Positions 52,888 through 63,325 are shown, counted from the stretch's first letter. The stretch: 64,000 nucleotides of DNA from Bacteroides sp. (GCA_023666835.1 JAMPBJ010000001.1:993996-1057995); one strand, 5' to 3'. The notes: generated by a model from the sequence alone, not told the origin. Program-made: numbers and translations.

Positions 52888-54228
52888 TCAGAGGCGAGCT
52901 TTGATCTTGGCCGTTTCGGCTTCGTAGCCGGGCTTTTCGAGCAGGGCAAACATGTTGCGCTTGTAGTCCTCGACGCCGGGCTGGTTGAAGGGATTGACGC
53001 CGAGCATATAGCCAGAGATGCCGCAAGCCTTTTCGAAGAAGTAGATGAGCTGGCCGAGATAGAACTCCGACAAGGCCGGGATGGTGATGCGTAGATTGGG
53101 CACACCGCCGTCGATGTGGGCGATGCGGGTGCCGAGTTCGGCCATTTTGTTGACCTGGTCGACGCGCTTGCCGGCTATATAGTTGAGACCGTCGAGGTTA
53201 TCGTTGTCGGTGGGGATGAGCACTTCGTGGGCCGGAGCGTCGACGGAGAGGACAGTTTCAAAGATGGTGCGCTCGCCGTCCTGAATCCACTGGCCCATGG
53301 AGTGCAGGTCGGTGGAATTGTCGACAGCAGCCGGGAAGATACCCTTGCCATCTTTGCCTTCGCTTTCGCCATAGAGTTGTTTCCACCATTCGGCGAAATA
53401 GTGAAGTTTGGGGTTGTAATTGACGAGGATTTCAATCTTTTTGCCTGCGCGATAGAGGGCATTGCGGGTTGCGGCGTAGAGAAGCGCCATATTGTCGGCG
53501 TAGGTGGTGCCGACGGTGGCCTTTTCCATCTGAGCGGCGCCTTGGAGGAGTGCCTGAATGTCGTAGCCTGCCACGGCGATGGGCAACAGGCCTACAGGAG
53601 TGAGCACTGAGAAACGGCCGCCAACGTTGTCGGCGATGACAAAAGTCTTGTAGCCCTCGGTGGTGGCGAGCTGACGGAGAGCACCGCGGTGCTCGTCGGT
53701 GATGGCCACGATGCGGCGCGAGGCCTTTTCCTTGCCCTGCTGGTTTTCGAGCATCTCGCGGAGGAGACGGAAAGCGATGGCGGGTTCGGTGGTTGTGCCC
53801 GATTTTGATATGACGATGATGCCGAAGCGTTTGCCGTCGAGATGGCGCATCAGTTCGAAGAGATAGTCCTCACCGATGTTCTGGCCGGCGAAGATGACCT
53901 TGGGAGCGCCGGTGGCGGGGCGGTAGGCAGCGAAGCTGTCGCTGAGAGCTTCGATGACGGCTTTGGCTCCGAGATATGAACCGCCGATGCCGATACACAC
54001 CACGATTTCACACTCATTGCGCAACTGGGCAGCAGTAGCGTTGATGTCGGCGATCAGTTCAGGATTAACGGTGGAGGGAAGATTGACCCATCCGAGGAAG
54101 TCGTTGCCGGCGCCTGTGCCGTTGTCGACTTTGAAGAGTCCGTCGACAGCTTCGGGGAGAAGCGCGTCGACTGTGTTTTGTGATATACCGAGGAGTGCGT
54201 CGTTGATATTCAGTTGGATAGTGCTCAT
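52888..54228 (-). CDS. pgi: Glucose-6-phosphate isomerase
   Basis: Glycolysis/gluconeogenesis enzyme interconverting glucose-6-P and fructose-6-P. The 446 aa (short bacterial type) contain [30 protein letters not shown], the catalytic glutamate region [11 protein letters not shown] and the C-terminal Lys region [16 protein letters not shown] 54228 ([14 protein letters not shown]) is the start; the open frame further upstream is a gpsA shadow. Confidence 0.97.
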   Translation of the reverse strand: MSTIQLNINDALLGISQNTVDALLPEAVDGLFKVDNGTGAGNDFLGWVNLPSTVNPELIADINATAAQLRNECEIVVCIGIGGSYLGAKAVIEALSDSFAAYRPATGAPKVIFAGQNIGEDYLFELMRHLDGKRFGIIVISKSGTTTEPAIAFRLLREMLENQQGKEKASRRIVAITDEHRGALRQLATTEGYKTFVIADNVGGRFSVLTPVGLLPIAVAGYDIQALLQGAAQMEKATVGTTYADNMALLYAATRNALYRAGKKIEILVNYNPKLHYFAEWWKQLYGESEGKDGKGIFPAAVDNSTDLHSMGQWIQDGERTIFETVLSVDAPAHEVLIPTDNDNLDGLNYIAGKRVDQVNKMAELGTRIAHIDGGVPNLRITIPALSEFYLGQLIYFFEKACGISGYMLGVNPFNQPGVEDYKRNMFALLEKPGYEAETAKIKARL

Positions 54229-54269
54229 TGCAGTTGAATCTAAAAAATGATTATGAGGAAAGTATCGAA

Positions 54270-55265
54270 TCAAATAAAAGTCTCCGACATGGCCTGGATG
54301 GCCTTTGACGGGCGATAGTTGCGATAAAGGATATCGTACATACCTGAGAGGATGGGCATGTCGACGCCGTAGGTGGCGTTGATCTCGTGGATGCATTTGG
54401 TGCCGTAGTAGCCTTCGGCAATCTGCTCCATCTCCATTTTGGCGCGCTTGACGGGAAGTCCGCGGCCTATCATGGAACCGAAATTGTGGTTGCGACTGAA
54501 GCGCGAGTAGGAAGTAACGAGCAGGTCGCCGAGGTAGACCGAGTCGCAGATTTGGCGGGGTCGTGGGCTGACGTTGTCGATGAAGCGTTCCATTTCGCGG
54601 ATGGCGTTGCACACGAGCATGGCCTGGAAGTTGTCGCCCGATTTGAGGCCGTGGACAATGCCGGCGGCTATGGAGTAGACGTTTTTGAGCACGGCGGCAT
54701 ATTCGATGCCGGTGACGTCGGACGAGGTGATGGTTTTCAGAGCCTTTCCGGAGAGTACCTTTGCGAACTCTTCAGCGTGGAATATGTCGTTGCAGCCCAC
54801 GGTCAGATAGCTCTGACGGCCGAGCGCCACCTCTTCGGCATGGCAGGGACCGCCGATGACGAGCATGCGGTCGTTGTCGACGCCGTAGTGCTGAACCATA
54901 TATTCGGAGATGATCTGGTTTTCATCGGGCACAATGCCCTTTACGGCCGACACCACGAATTTGGAGCTGATGTCGGTGGTGAGCTTTTCGAGATGGCTTT
55001 TGAAATAGGGCGAGGGCATGACGAGCAGGAGCGTGTCGGCTCGGCTGCACACGTAGTTGATGTCGCTTGAGAACTCAATGCGCTGGATGTCGAATTCGAC
55101 ATCGCTCAAGTAGGCAGGGTTGTGACGCAGACGTTTGAAATCTTCGATTCGGTCGTCGCGCCGCATGTACCAAAGTATGTTTTCGCAGTTGTCGAGCAGG
55201 AGTTTGGCAAGAGCTGTAGCCCAGCTGCCTCCTCCCATGACTGCTATTGTTCCGGGGAAATTCAT
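54270..55265 (-). CDS. gpsA: Glycerol-3-phosphate dehydrogenase (NAD(P)+)
   Basis: Makes sn-glycerol-3-phosphate for phospholipids. 331 aa with the Rossmann motif [15 protein letters not shown], the catalytic lysine in [22 protein letters not shown] and the second conserved Lys in [15 protein letters not shown]. It sits between lysS and pgi with 41-52-bp gaps, in one probable operon. Confidence 0.96.
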   Translation of the reverse strand: MNFPGTIAVMGGGSWATALAKLLLDNCENILWYMRRDDRIEDFKRLRHNPAYLSDVEFDIQRIEFSSDINYVCSRADTLLLVMPSPYFKSHLEKLTTDISSKFVVSAVKGIVPDENQIISEYMVQHYGVDNDRMLVIGGPCHAEEVALGRQSYLTVGCNDIFHAEEFAKVLSGKALKTITSSDVTGIEYAAVLKNVYSIAAGIVHGLKSGDNFQAMLVCNAIREMERFIDNVSPRPRQICDSVYLGDLLVTSYSRFSRNHNFGSMIGRGLPVKRAKMEMEQIAEGYYGTKCIHEINATYGVDMPILSGMYDILYRNYRPSKAIQAMSETFI

Positions 55266-55317
55266 AACATGATAGAAACGTTGATGAATGTGTTAAGGTT
55301 CAACCTCGTGGGGCAAT

Positions 55318-57090
55318 TCATTCAGCCTCTGCAGCGTCGGCGGCAGGTGTGGCGGCTTTTGCAGCTTCGATCCATTGCTTCACCTGATCGACGGCGGGAT
55401 TTGTGAGCTCGAGTTTGAACTTCTTGTTGAGGCCGCAGAGATCCTGCTGGAGCTTGCCGGCGGAAGCTGTGGCAGCAAGGGCAGCGACAGTGAGTACGCC
55501 GAGTTTGTGGAGCGGGGCAACCCATTCTTCGGGCACACCGACGGTGGCAAACGTTTTGGCGTTGTCGCGGGCACGAGTCTTTTCGGGACGCATCTGGGGG
55601 AAGAAGAGCACCTCCTGGATGGTGGTCTGACCGGTCATGAGCATTACGAGGCGGTCCATGCCGATGCCCATACCGGAGGTGGGGGGCATGCCGTATTCGA
55701 GGGCTCGGATGAAGTCGGCGTCGATGATCATGGCTTCGTCGTCGCCTTTTTCGCCGAGGCGCATCTGCTCAACGAAGCGTTCGTACTGGTCGATGGGGTC
55801 GTTGAGCTCAGAGTAGGCGTTGGCCAGCTCTTTGCCGTTGACCATAAGCTCGAATCGTTCGGTCAGATCTGGGTTGTTGCGGTGGCGCTTGGTCAGCGGC
55901 GACATTTCGATGGGGTAGTCGATGATGAATGTGGGCTGGATGTAGTTGCCTTCGCACTTTTCGCCGAAAATTTCGTCGATGAGTTTGCCTTTGCCCAATG
56001 AGGGGTCAACTTCGATGTCGAGTTGGCGGCACACGTCGCGGAGCTGGTCTTCGTCCATGCCTGTGATGTCGATGCCGGTGTGTTCCTTGATGGCGTCTAT
56101 CATGGTGACGCGTCGGAACGGAGCCTTGAAAGAGATGACATTGTCGCCGACCTTGACATCGGTTGTGCCGTTGACGTCGAGACAGATCTGCTCGAGCATG
56201 CGTTCGGTGAAGTCCATCATCCAGTTGTAGTCCTTATAGGCCACATATATTTCCATGCATGTGAACTCCGGATTGTGGGTGCGGTCCATGCCTTCGTTGC
56301 GGAAGTTTTTGGAGAACTCATACACACCGTCGAAGCCACCGACTATGAGGCGCTTGAGGTAGAGCTCATCGGCGATGCGGAGATAGAGGGGGATGTTGAG
56401 CGCGTTGTGGTGAGTGATGAAGGGGCGTGCGGAAGCTCCGCCGGGAATGGACTGGAGGATGGGAGTCTCGACTTCCATGTAGCCGGCTTCGTTGAAGAAT
56501 CGGCGCATGGAGTTGTAGACCTTTGTGCGCTTGATGAAGATTTCCTTGACGCCGTCGTTGACCACCAGATCGACATAGCGGCGGCGGTAGCGGAGCTCGG
56601 GATCGTCGAAAGCATCGTAGGTCACACCGTCCTTGACTTTGACGATGGGGAGCGGGCGGAGCGATTTGCCCAGCACGGTGAGCGACTCAGCGTGGATTGT
56701 GATCTCGCCCATCTGGGTGCGGAACACATAGCCGGTGATTCCAACGAAGTCGCCGATGTCGAGCAGTTTTTTCCAAACCACATTGTAGAGGTCCTTGTAG
56801 TCGCCGGGGCAGAGGTCGTCGCGGCTGATGTAGACCTGAATGCGTCCGTCGGCGTCCTGAAGTTCGAGGAAAGAGGCTTTTCCCATGATGCGTCGGCTCA
56901 TGATACGTCCGGCCACCGACACTTCGCGACGGGGAGCGTCGTCGGAAAACGAAGCTTTGATTTCGGCGGTGTGTGCGTTGACTGGAAATTCGGCTGCGGG
57001 ATAAGGCTCAATGCCGAGGCGTCGCATCTCGTCGAGCGACCCGCGACGTATGATTTCTTGTTCGCTGAGTTCAAGGATATTTGTTGCCAT
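55318..57090 (-). CDS. lysS: Lysyl-tRNA synthetase (class II)
   Basis: 590 aa, longer than E. coli LysS (505). N-terminal anticodon-binding OB domain ([16 protein letters not shown]), class II motif 2 ([15 protein letters not shown]) and motif 3 ([11 protein letters not shown]) are complete. A C-terminal extension of about 70 residues ([13 protein letters not shown], then an Ala/Glu tail) is common in Bacteroidota LysS and has no known role. It is the first gene of the lysS-gpsA-pgi-purD-51534-pdxB operon. Confidence 0.97.
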   Translation of the reverse strand: MATNILELSEQEIIRRGSLDEMRRLGIEPYPAAEFPVNAHTAEIKASFSDDAPRREVSVAGRIMSRRIMGKASFLELQDADGRIQVYISRDDLCPGDYKDLYNVVWKKLLDIGDFVGITGYVFRTQMGEITIHAESLTVLGKSLRPLPIVKVKDGVTYDAFDDPELRYRRRYVDLVVNDGVKEIFIKRTKVYNSMRRFFNEAGYMEVETPILQSIPGGASARPFITHHNALNIPLYLRIADELYLKRLIVGGFDGVYEFSKNFRNEGMDRTHNPEFTCMEIYVAYKDYNWMMDFTERMLEQICLDVNGTTDVKVGDNVISFKAPFRRVTMIDAIKEHTGIDITGMDEDQLRDVCRQLDIEVDPSLGKGKLIDEIFGEKCEGNYIQPTFIIDYPIEMSPLTKRHRNNPDLTERFELMVNGKELANAYSELNDPIDQYERFVEQMRLGEKGDDEAMIIDADFIRALEYGMPPTSGMGIGMDRLVMLMTGQTTIQEVLFFPQMRPEKTRARDNAKTFATVGVPEEWVAPLHKLGVLTVAALAATASAGKLQQDLCGLNKKFKLELTNPAVDQVKQWIEAAKAATPAADAAEAE

Positions 57091-57137
57091 ATTGAATGTG
57101 GTTGATTGATATTCTGAAGGGTTATAGTAATTTCACG

Positions 57138-57168
57138 CAAATTTAACAAAAAATCGCAATTTATACAA
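57138..57168 (-). promoter_or_regulatory. Promoter of the lysS operon (TTG-N20-TAAATTTG)
   Basis: On the minus strand TTG (57166-57168) and TAAATTTG (57138-57145) are 20 bp apart, 48 bp before the lysS ATG. Confidence 0.65.
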
Positions 57169-57424
57169 TCTGCAGGGGTGAATCGCGCTATTTCGAGAAC
57201 GATTACGCCGGACACAGGGGTAAATAATTTATGTGATTTATAAATTTTATAAGACGTATATTTCGTATATTGTGATTTCTAAATCTTTTTCGTATATGCC
57301 GGGTAGAGGGGAACGGGAGCGGCTGTAATGAAAAAAACCGAGGGGGTATTCAACTTTCCGGGCTGATGGTTGTTGTTTTTATAGACAACAAAAATATCTC
57401 TTAATCACTTAAACAGTTATAATT
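57169..57424. other. Non-coding divergent intergenic region between lysS and frc
   Basis: Contains short AT-rich near-repeats of about 9-10 bp (57225-57275: GATTTATA, AATTTTATA, GACGTATA, TTCGTATA). On the plus strand no TAnnTTTG element was found before frc, so its promoter may be atypical or activator-dependent. Confidence 0.4.
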
Positions 57425-58753
57425 ATGAATACTGCCCCTCTTCAAGGACTGAAAGTAGTGGACTTCACCGAGGTCCAGTCAGGCCCTTCATGTACACAAA
57501 TGCTTGCATGGCTTGGTGCCGACGTGATCAAAATCGAACGTCCGGGCGTGGGCGATGCTACCCGTAAGGAACTCCAGTTCGACCCCAATCTGCCAAGCTA
57601 TTATTATCTGCAACTCAACTCCGACAAAAAGTCGCTGACACTTAATGCCAAGACCCCCGACGGCAAGGCCATCCTGACCAAGCTGATCCAGGAATGCGAT
57701 ATTTTTGTAGAGAACCTCCACCCGGGAGCAATGGATAAACTGGGATTTTCGTGGGAAGCAGTGCATGCGCTGAATCCGCGTTGTATCTACGGTACGATCA
57801 AAGGTTTCCCGGAATCTTCAAAATATAAAGACCTTAAGGCCTACGAACCTGTGGCACAGGTGACTGCAGGCGCAGCATCGACCACCGGTTTCTTCTCCGG
57901 TCCCGACGACATCCCGACTCAGAGTGGTGCAGCTTTGGGCGACTCCAATACCGGTATGCACTTGTTGATCGGTCTGCTTGCAGCGGTGGTTCAGCGTGAA
58001 AAGACCGGCGAGGGCGTCTACGTCTATCAGTCGATGCACAATGCATGTCTTAACCTCTGCCGTATCAAGACCCGTGACCAGTTGACCCTCGACAAGATCG
58101 GTTATCTGACCCAGTTCCCGCAGTATCCCAACGGCAAATTCGGCGATTGCGTACCACGTGCCGGCAACATCGAAGGCGGCGGCGTGCTTGGCTGGACCTA
58201 CAAATGTAAACCGGCCGGTGGTTATGACTCCGAAGTCGATGCCAACAACTACGTATACATCATACTTCAGCGTGGCGCCAAAGACTTTGAGCTCGCTTGC
58301 AAGGCCATGGGCTTCGAGGATTGGCTGACCAACCCCGACTTCAACACGGCCGACGCCCGCGACCGCCACAAAGACGCCATCTATCAGCGTATTGGCCAGT
58401 GGACCGCCGACAAGACCAAATATGAAGTGACCACAATTCTGGGTGCAGCCGGTGTGCCTGTAGGACCCGTTTTGTCGACCAAAGAAATCATGACCGACGA
58501 ATCGCTCTACGACGGCAACACACTCGTGCGTATCAACCAGGGTGGCGAGATCGGCGAATTCGTAACCGTAGGCTGTCCGTTCACCATGTCGAACTATCAG
58601 CCGACCTACGGACCTGCTCCTGCACTTGGCGAGAACACAACCGAAGTGCTTACCGCACTTGGTTACACTCCCGACCAGATCAAGGAATTTGCAGCCAACG
58701 GCACAACCGAACCTCTGCCCAAACCCGCAGCAGCTCCGGCAGCAGCCAAATAA
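57425..58753 (+). CDS. frc: Formyl-CoA:oxalate CoA-transferase (CaiB/BaiF family III)
   Basis: Moves CoA from formyl-CoA to oxalate, giving oxalyl-CoA for the decarboxylase encoded next. 442 aa with the family N-terminus LQGLKVVDFTEVQSGPSCTQM, KIERPGVGDATR and the catalytic Asp in GAALGDSNTGMHLLIGLLAA. The C-terminus has an Ala/Pro tail. The pairing with oxc makes the oxalate assignment firm. The gene starts 335 bp from divergent lysS. Confidence 0.93.
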   Translation: MNTAPLQGLKVVDFTEVQSGPSCTQMLAWLGADVIKIERPGVGDATRKELQFDPNLPSYYYLQLNSDKKSLTLNAKTPDGKAILTKLIQECDIFVENLHPGAMDKLGFSWEAVHALNPRCIYGTIKGFPESSKYKDLKAYEPVAQVTAGAASTTGFFSGPDDIPTQSGAALGDSNTGMHLLIGLLAAVVQREKTGEGVYVYQSMHNACLNLCRIKTRDQLTLDKIGYLTQFPQYPNGKFGDCVPRAGNIEGGGVLGWTYKCKPAGGYDSEVDANNYVYIILQRGAKDFELACKAMGFEDWLTNPDFNTADARDRHKDAIYQRIGQWTADKTKYEVTTILGAAGVPVGPVLSTKEIMTDESLYDGNTLVRINQGGEIGEFVTVGCPFTMSNYQPTYGPAPALGENTTEVLTALGYTPDQIKEFAANGTTEPLPKPAAAPAAAK

Positions 58754-58833
58754 ACACGCCCCCGTCACTTTCCCTTTACAACCAAAATCAAGTTATATAT
58801 ATAATAGTAAGAGTGCTGTGAATGAGTGATAAT

Positions 58834-58887
58834 AAGAGACCGCGGGCTTGCCGACGGCAGGTCGCCGAAGGCAAGCTTCGGTCTCTT
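58834..58887 (+). promoter_or_regulatory. Large hairpin between frc and oxc (possible attenuator or processing site)
   Basis: Outer 9-bp stem AAGAGACCG/CGGTCTCTT and inner 7-bp stem GCTTGCC/GGCAAGC enclose a GC-rich loop. It ends in TTTAT, 45 bp before the oxc ATG. Such a structure can partly stop transcription or set relative mRNA stability. It could also be a fixed terminator with a separate oxc promoter downstream, though none is visible. Confidence 0.6.
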
Positions 58888-58932
58888 TATCAAAAAGCCA
58901 TTCAACGACCACTCTTCCAAATCACTACAATT

Positions 58933-60681
58933 ATGAGCACTAACAAAACAACCAACAATGGCACCAACGCGGCAGCTCCGCAGTTTCCGCAGCAGGTGAC
59001 CGGAATGTACATCCTCGCTGAATCACTGAGGCGACTGGGACTGATGGATGTCTACGGGCTGATCGGTATACCCGTTACCGAGGTGGCCTATGCCATGCAG
59101 AAAGTGGGCATGAACTACTATGGATTCCGTTTCGAACAGCAGGCCGGTATGGCTGCCGCGACCCACGGCTTTCTGACCGGACAGCCGGGCGTGCTTCTGA
59201 CAGTGTCGTCGCTGGGATTTCTCAACGGCCTGACTGCCACGATCAACGCCACTGTCAACTGCTATCCTATGATACAGATTTCGGGTGCATCGGATCCGCA
59301 GATGGTGGATATGGATATGGGCACGTATGAACAGCTCGATCAGCTGAATGCAGCCCGTCCGTATGTAAAGGCAGCCTATCGATGCAGTCATGCCAAAGAT
59401 ATACCCCGCGCCGTGGCACGTGCCTATCGTGCAGCCGTCAGCGGACGTCCCGGTGGTGTCTACATCGACATGACCACACCGGCACTTGCCGAAATCATGG
59501 ATGCCGCCGATGCTGAAAAGCTGTATTACACTCCCGTCGACGTGTACAGCAAAGTGGCTCCCAATGCCGAATCCGTGAAGCTCGCCGCCGAAACCATCGC
59601 AGCAGCCAAGAAGCCGGCCATCCTGATCGGCAAAGGCGCCGCACAGGCCAAGGCCGAGGATCTGATCAAAGAGCTTTCGGACACTTACAAGATACCGTAT
59701 CTGGCCATGTCGATGGCCAAGGGCGTGCTCCCCGATGCCGCTCCGCTGAGTGCACTTTCGTGCCGTTCGACCATTATGGAACAGGCCGATGTGGTGATCG
59801 TGGTAGGCGCACGCATCAACTGGATGCTTTCGTTTGGCCACGGCAAGTGGAACCCCAACGTGAAATTCGTGCAGCTCGACGTAGAGCCGCGTGAGATCGA
59901 CCGCAATGTGCCCGTCTACGCACCGGTTGTGGGCGACATGAACCTTTCGCTCCGCGCCATCCTCGATCAGCTCAAAGGCCTCACCTACTCGCCCGATCCG
60001 ACATGGGTCAGCTCACTGCAGGCCGAAAGTGCTGCCAAGAACGCCAAGTTTGCCGCCCGCTTGAAAGCCGCAGCCGACACCGTGCCGATGACACACTGGA
60101 CAGCACTTGCCGCTATCAAACCGATACTCGAATCCAACCCCGAAGTGATCCTCGTGAACGAAGGCGCCAATACGCTCGACGACACCCGCGACACCGTCGA
60201 CATGTCGCTTCCTCGCCACCGCGTGGACTGCGCATCGTGGTCGATCATGGGCATGGGCATCGGTTCGACGATCGGTGCAGCCGTAGCTACCGGCAAGACC
60301 GTAGTGGCCATCGAAGGCGACTCGGCATTCGGGTTCTCCGGCATGGATGTGGCAACCATTTGCCGCTACAAACTGCCATGTGTTGTTGTAGTGTTCAACA
60401 ACGGTGGTATCTATAACGGCGTAGGTGTGGATCCCAGCGGCAAAAACGCGCCCGCTCCCACCACCCTCGACATCAATGCACGCTACGACAAAGTGGGCGA
60501 AGCATTCGGCGCTACACCTTACTACGTGACTACCCCGCAGGAACTGACCGACGCGCTGACCAAAGCCATCGCGGCCAAAGAGCCTGCCGTGATCGACGTG
60601 CAGCTTGCCGCCGATTCGGGCAAAGAGAGCGGTCATATCGGCTACCTCAACCCCACACCACTGATTGAATATACTGTCTGA
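58933..60681 (+). CDS. oxc: Oxalyl-CoA decarboxylase
   Basis: ThDP enzyme releasing CO2 from oxalyl-CoA to give formyl-CoA, closing the cycle with Frc. 582 aa from ATG 58933 with the catalytic Glu region FRFEQQAGMAAATHG, GASDPQMVDMDMGTYEQLDQ and the ThDP-binding segment EGDSAFGFSGMDVATICRY followed by FNNGGIYNGV. An in-frame ATG at 58822 would translate through the hairpin and is rejected. Together with frc it can turn oxalate into formate and CO2. Confidence 0.96.
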   Translation: MSTNKTTNNGTNAAAPQFPQQVTGMYILAESLRRLGLMDVYGLIGIPVTEVAYAMQKVGMNYYGFRFEQQAGMAAATHGFLTGQPGVLLTVSSLGFLNGLTATINATVNCYPMIQISGASDPQMVDMDMGTYEQLDQLNAARPYVKAAYRCSHAKDIPRAVARAYRAAVSGRPGGVYIDMTTPALAEIMDAADAEKLYYTPVDVYSKVAPNAESVKLAAETIAAAKKPAILIGKGAAQAKAEDLIKELSDTYKIPYLAMSMAKGVLPDAAPLSALSCRSTIMEQADVVIVVGARINWMLSFGHGKWNPNVKFVQLDVEPREIDRNVPVYAPVVGDMNLSLRAILDQLKGLTYSPDPTWVSSLQAESAAKNAKFAARLKAAADTVPMTHWTALAAIKPILESNPEVILVNEGANTLDDTRDTVDMSLPRHRVDCASWSIMGMGIGSTIGAAVATGKTVVAIEGDSAFGFSGMDVATICRYKLPCVVVVFNNGGIYNGVGVDPSGKNAPAPTTLDINARYDKVGEAFGATPYYVTTPQELTDALTKAIAAKEPAVIDVQLAADSGKESGHIGYLNPTPLIEYTV

Positions 60682-60770
60682 TACCTTGACACACGTTAGG
60701 AATCATTCCAATATCCCGTGACGGGGCGGCGGTCTCCCACATCCACACCACCATCCGCCGACCCAACATC

Positions 60771-60806
60771 AGAACCTGTGCCGATTGTGGCACAGGTTCT
60801 TTTTTT
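60771..60806 (+). terminator. Rho-independent terminator after oxc
   Basis: A 12-bp perfect stem AGAACCTGTGCC/GGCACAGGTTCT with a 6-nt loop, followed by eight T. Confidence 0.93.
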
Positions 60807-60839
60807 GCGCCAAACGAACAAATGTTGGAATTTTTGAAT

Positions 60840-60847
60840 TATATTTG
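60840..60847 (+). promoter_or_regulatory. -7 element (TATATTTG) of the lipoprotein gene at 60905
   Basis: TATATTTG followed by CAG, 57 bp before the ATG and 34 bp after the oxc terminator, so the gene is transcribed separately. Confidence 0.6.
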
Positions 60848-60904
60848 CAGTCAGCGCAAGCGATTCCGCAACTATTTCAAAACAACATAAAACCTCGAAC
60901 GACG

Positions 60905-61744
60905 ATGAAACTATCTATTTTGGCAACCGCCTGTGTGGCCACACTTGCAGTAGCAAGCTGCTCGAGCCACGACGACGCCGCCCTTGCCCTCGGGCAGAAA
61001 GTGGCAGGATATGTGCAGAACAATGCCGTGGATTCACTCAAAGCGGTGTATCCCACAGCCGATTTCGACTCGTTGGCCTTCGTGCTCCAGATCGACACCT
61101 ACGACGTAAAACTCGACAACACAAAGACTGGCGACACCATACGCGTGAACCTTGGCGACCGCGCCTGGATCGACGTGCTCCCCGACCAGAGCGGAGAGCT
61201 CAAAGTGGTGGCCTCGAAGGGCCTTGCCGCCTATCCCGACTATCTGGCCACATTGGCCACAGAGAGCGGCTTGATCGACGAGAACACCCCCGACCTTGAG
61301 AAGAGCCGGCTGATGGCCGACAAAGAATATTTTGCATATCTCGACACACTCGGCGCCAACAGCTACACCGAATTCATCACCTTCAGTTTCAATCCCGACA
61401 AAAAATCGTGGAAGACAAATGCCGCCGGTGAAATGACCGAACTGATCCAGAGCGTCAAGGTGACCAACAACAGCCATTTGACGCTGGCTCCTGAAGACTA
61501 CGTGATTGAATACGCGATGAAAACGTTCGGATCGGCCGATCCAGAAAAATTCAACTTCACCGGCACTCTTGGCGGCGTGGCTCTCGAACCGGGTCAGACA
61601 GCCGAAGTGACCATCGAAGAAAAAGGCTATGTTGAACTTGCAGCAGTGAAATTCTCGCCCAAGATTTCGCTCAACAAATACATGGCAGGCCACGGCTTCA
61701 AGCCCAAAGGCAACGAATACGAGCAGTATAAGGCCGGCAAGTAA
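60905..61744 (+). CDS. Lipoprotein of unknown function
   Basis: 279 aa from ATG 60905 with signal peptide and lipobox VASC (MKLSILATACVATLAVASC). The mature protein is acidic and beta-rich (AWIDVLPDQSGELKVVASKG, AEVTIEEKGYVELAAVKF); no family recognised. The open frame before 60905 runs through the terminator and is not coding. A palindromic terminator follows. Confidence 0.72.
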   Translation: MKLSILATACVATLAVASCSSHDDAALALGQKVAGYVQNNAVDSLKAVYPTADFDSLAFVLQIDTYDVKLDNTKTGDTIRVNLGDRAWIDVLPDQSGELKVVASKGLAAYPDYLATLATESGLIDENTPDLEKSRLMADKEYFAYLDTLGANSYTEFITFSFNPDKKSWKTNAAGEMTELIQSVKVTNNSHLTLAPEDYVIEYAMKTFGSADPEKFNFTGTLGGVALEPGQTAEVTIEEKGYVELAAVKFSPKISLNKYMAGHGFKPKGNEYEQYKAGK

Positions 61745-61766
61745 AGCGGGACTCCTAAAACTACAA

Positions 61767-61813
61767 ATACGACTTATAAGTGATATAAATTTCATAAAAC
61801 TTATAAGTCGTAT
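61767..61813. terminator. AT-rich palindrome between convergent genes (bidirectional terminator)
   Basis: A 15-bp perfect stem (ATACGACTTATAAGT with its complement) and a 17-nt loop are followed by ATTTTTG. It separates the lipoprotein gene from the minus-strand methyltransferase gene. Confidence 0.65.
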
Positions 61814-61845
61814 ATTTTTGTATATGTCGTAAGGGATGAGGGGGA

Positions 61846-63294
61846 TCAGGATTTTTTCCATCCGCGACGCGGACGTATCAGCGGCTTGTCGGACGGGGGA
61901 AGACTCGGAGCTTTGCCGGTGACCATCTTCAGGGCGTGCTCGTTGCGGTGGCGTGCAAGGATGTTTTCGACTTCCGACTGCTCTTGCTGCTGCTCTTCGG
62001 GGCGTGCTTTCCAGCCGGAGCGGCGGGGAGCATCCTTCTTGTCGAATTTGTCGAAGCGAGCCGGCCGGCCCGATTTGCCCTGACCCGGATTCTTGCGTTG
62101 AGGACGGGCGTCGCCGTGGTGGATGGCGCCTCCGTTGCTGCGGAAAGTTTTGTAGTCGCCTTCGAAGATGACGTATTCGCGGAGCTCACATTCGAGGGCG
62201 CCGTTGTAGATGGGCATGCGGAACGAGGGGCTGAGACCAATGCGGCGGAAGTATTCCTCGCGATAGCCGATGATCCATGCGTGATAGCCCGTGAACACAT
62301 GTTTGAGCTTCGTACCTATGAGAGAGTAGAGGCCGTCCATGTCGTCGCTGCCGATGCGTTCGCCATAAGGAGGGTTGGTGACGAGCACACCGCCGGCGGG
62401 AGCCTCCTCCCATTTTGAGAGCGGTTTGACCTGCAGATCGATGTATTTTCCTACGCCGGCATTCTTGATGTTTTCAGTGGCTATTGCTACAGCCTTGGGC
62501 GACATATCTGCGCCGAGGATAGGCTGGGTGAGGGCGCGTTCGCCCGATTCATCATTGTATATTTCGTCGAAAAGGGCAGCGTCGAAGTCGGGCCACGCTT
62601 CAAATGCGAAGCGGCGGCGGTAGACACCGGGATTGATGCCGGCACCGATCAGTGCAGCCTCGATAAGAAAAGTGCCCGACCCACACATCGGATCGACAAA
62701 GGGGCAGTCGCCGCGCCATCCGCTCTTGAGGATGATGCCGGCGGCAAGCACTTCGTTGATGGGAGCTTCTGTCTGCGCCACACGATAGCCTCGCTTGTGG
62801 AGCGATTCGCCCGATGAGTCAAGCGACACGGTGACGTTTTCGCCGTTGATGTGGACATTGATAAGCACGTCGGCATCCTGAAGGCGCACACGCGGACGGC
62901 TTTCGGGACCGAAACGGTCTTTGAACCAGTCTACGATACCATCCTTGACGCGGTAGGTGACGTAGCGCGAATGGGTAAATTCGTCGGAGTTGGCCACGGT
63001 GTCGATGGCAAACGTCTTGTCGAGGGAGATCACCGTGTTCCAGTCGAATTCCTTGATCATGGAATATAGCTGATCGGGATCGGATGCCTTGAACTTGTAG
63101 ATTGGTTTGAGGATGCGCAGAGCCGTGCGGCAGCAGAAGTTGGCTTTGTAAAGCATTGCCAGATCGCCGGTGAACGACACCATGCGTCGTCCGGGTTCAA
63201 CATTTTTTGCTCCGAGTCCTCGAAGCTCCTCTGCCAGTACATCTTCCAGACCCTGGAAGGTTTTGGCCACCATTTCAAACTCATTCGTGTTCAT
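61846..63294 (-). CDS. THUMP-domain 23S rRNA methyltransferase (RlmL-type)
   Basis: 482 aa. N-terminal THUMP domain (VAKTFQGLEDVLAEELRGLGA, RVRLQDADVLINVHI), then a SAM methyltransferase with DPMCGSGTFLIEAALI and the catalytic TNPPYGERI. This matches the N-terminal half of E. coli RlmL (m2G2445 of 23S rRNA). The RlmK half is absent; instead there is a basic, low-complexity tail (PQRKNPGQGKSGRPARF) likely to bind RNA. A minus-strand TAACTTTG lies 24 bp upstream. Confidence 0.9.
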   Translation of the reverse strand: MNTNEFEMVAKTFQGLEDVLAEELRGLGAKNVEPGRRMVSFTGDLAMLYKANFCCRTALRILKPIYKFKASDPDQLYSMIKEFDWNTVISLDKTFAIDTVANSDEFTHSRYVTYRVKDGIVDWFKDRFGPESRPRVRLQDADVLINVHINGENVTVSLDSSGESLHKRGYRVAQTEAPINEVLAAGIILKSGWRGDCPFVDPMCGSGTFLIEAALIGAGINPGVYRRRFAFEAWPDFDAALFDEIYNDESGERALTQPILGADMSPKAVAIATENIKNAGVGKYIDLQVKPLSKWEEAPAGGVLVTNPPYGERIGSDDMDGLYSLIGTKLKHVFTGYHAWIIGYREEYFRRIGLSPSFRMPIYNGALECELREYVIFEGDYKTFRSNGGAIHHGDARPQRKNPGQGKSGRPARFDKFDKKDAPRRSGWKARPEEQQQEQSEVENILARHRNEHALKMVTGKAPSLPPSDKPLIRPRRGWKKS

Positions 63295-63317
63295 AGAATC
63301 TCTCTCTGATTTGGGTG

Positions 63318-63325
63318 CAAAGTTA
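63318..63325 (-). promoter_or_regulatory. -7 element (TAACTTTG) of the THUMP methyltransferase
   Basis: On the minus strand TAACTTTG lies 23 bp before the ATG at 63294. The -33 is unclear. Confidence 0.5.

Noticed and set aside
58822-58932. In-frame N-terminal extension of oxc
   Set aside because: It would translate straight through the large hairpin; the family N-terminus begins at 58933.
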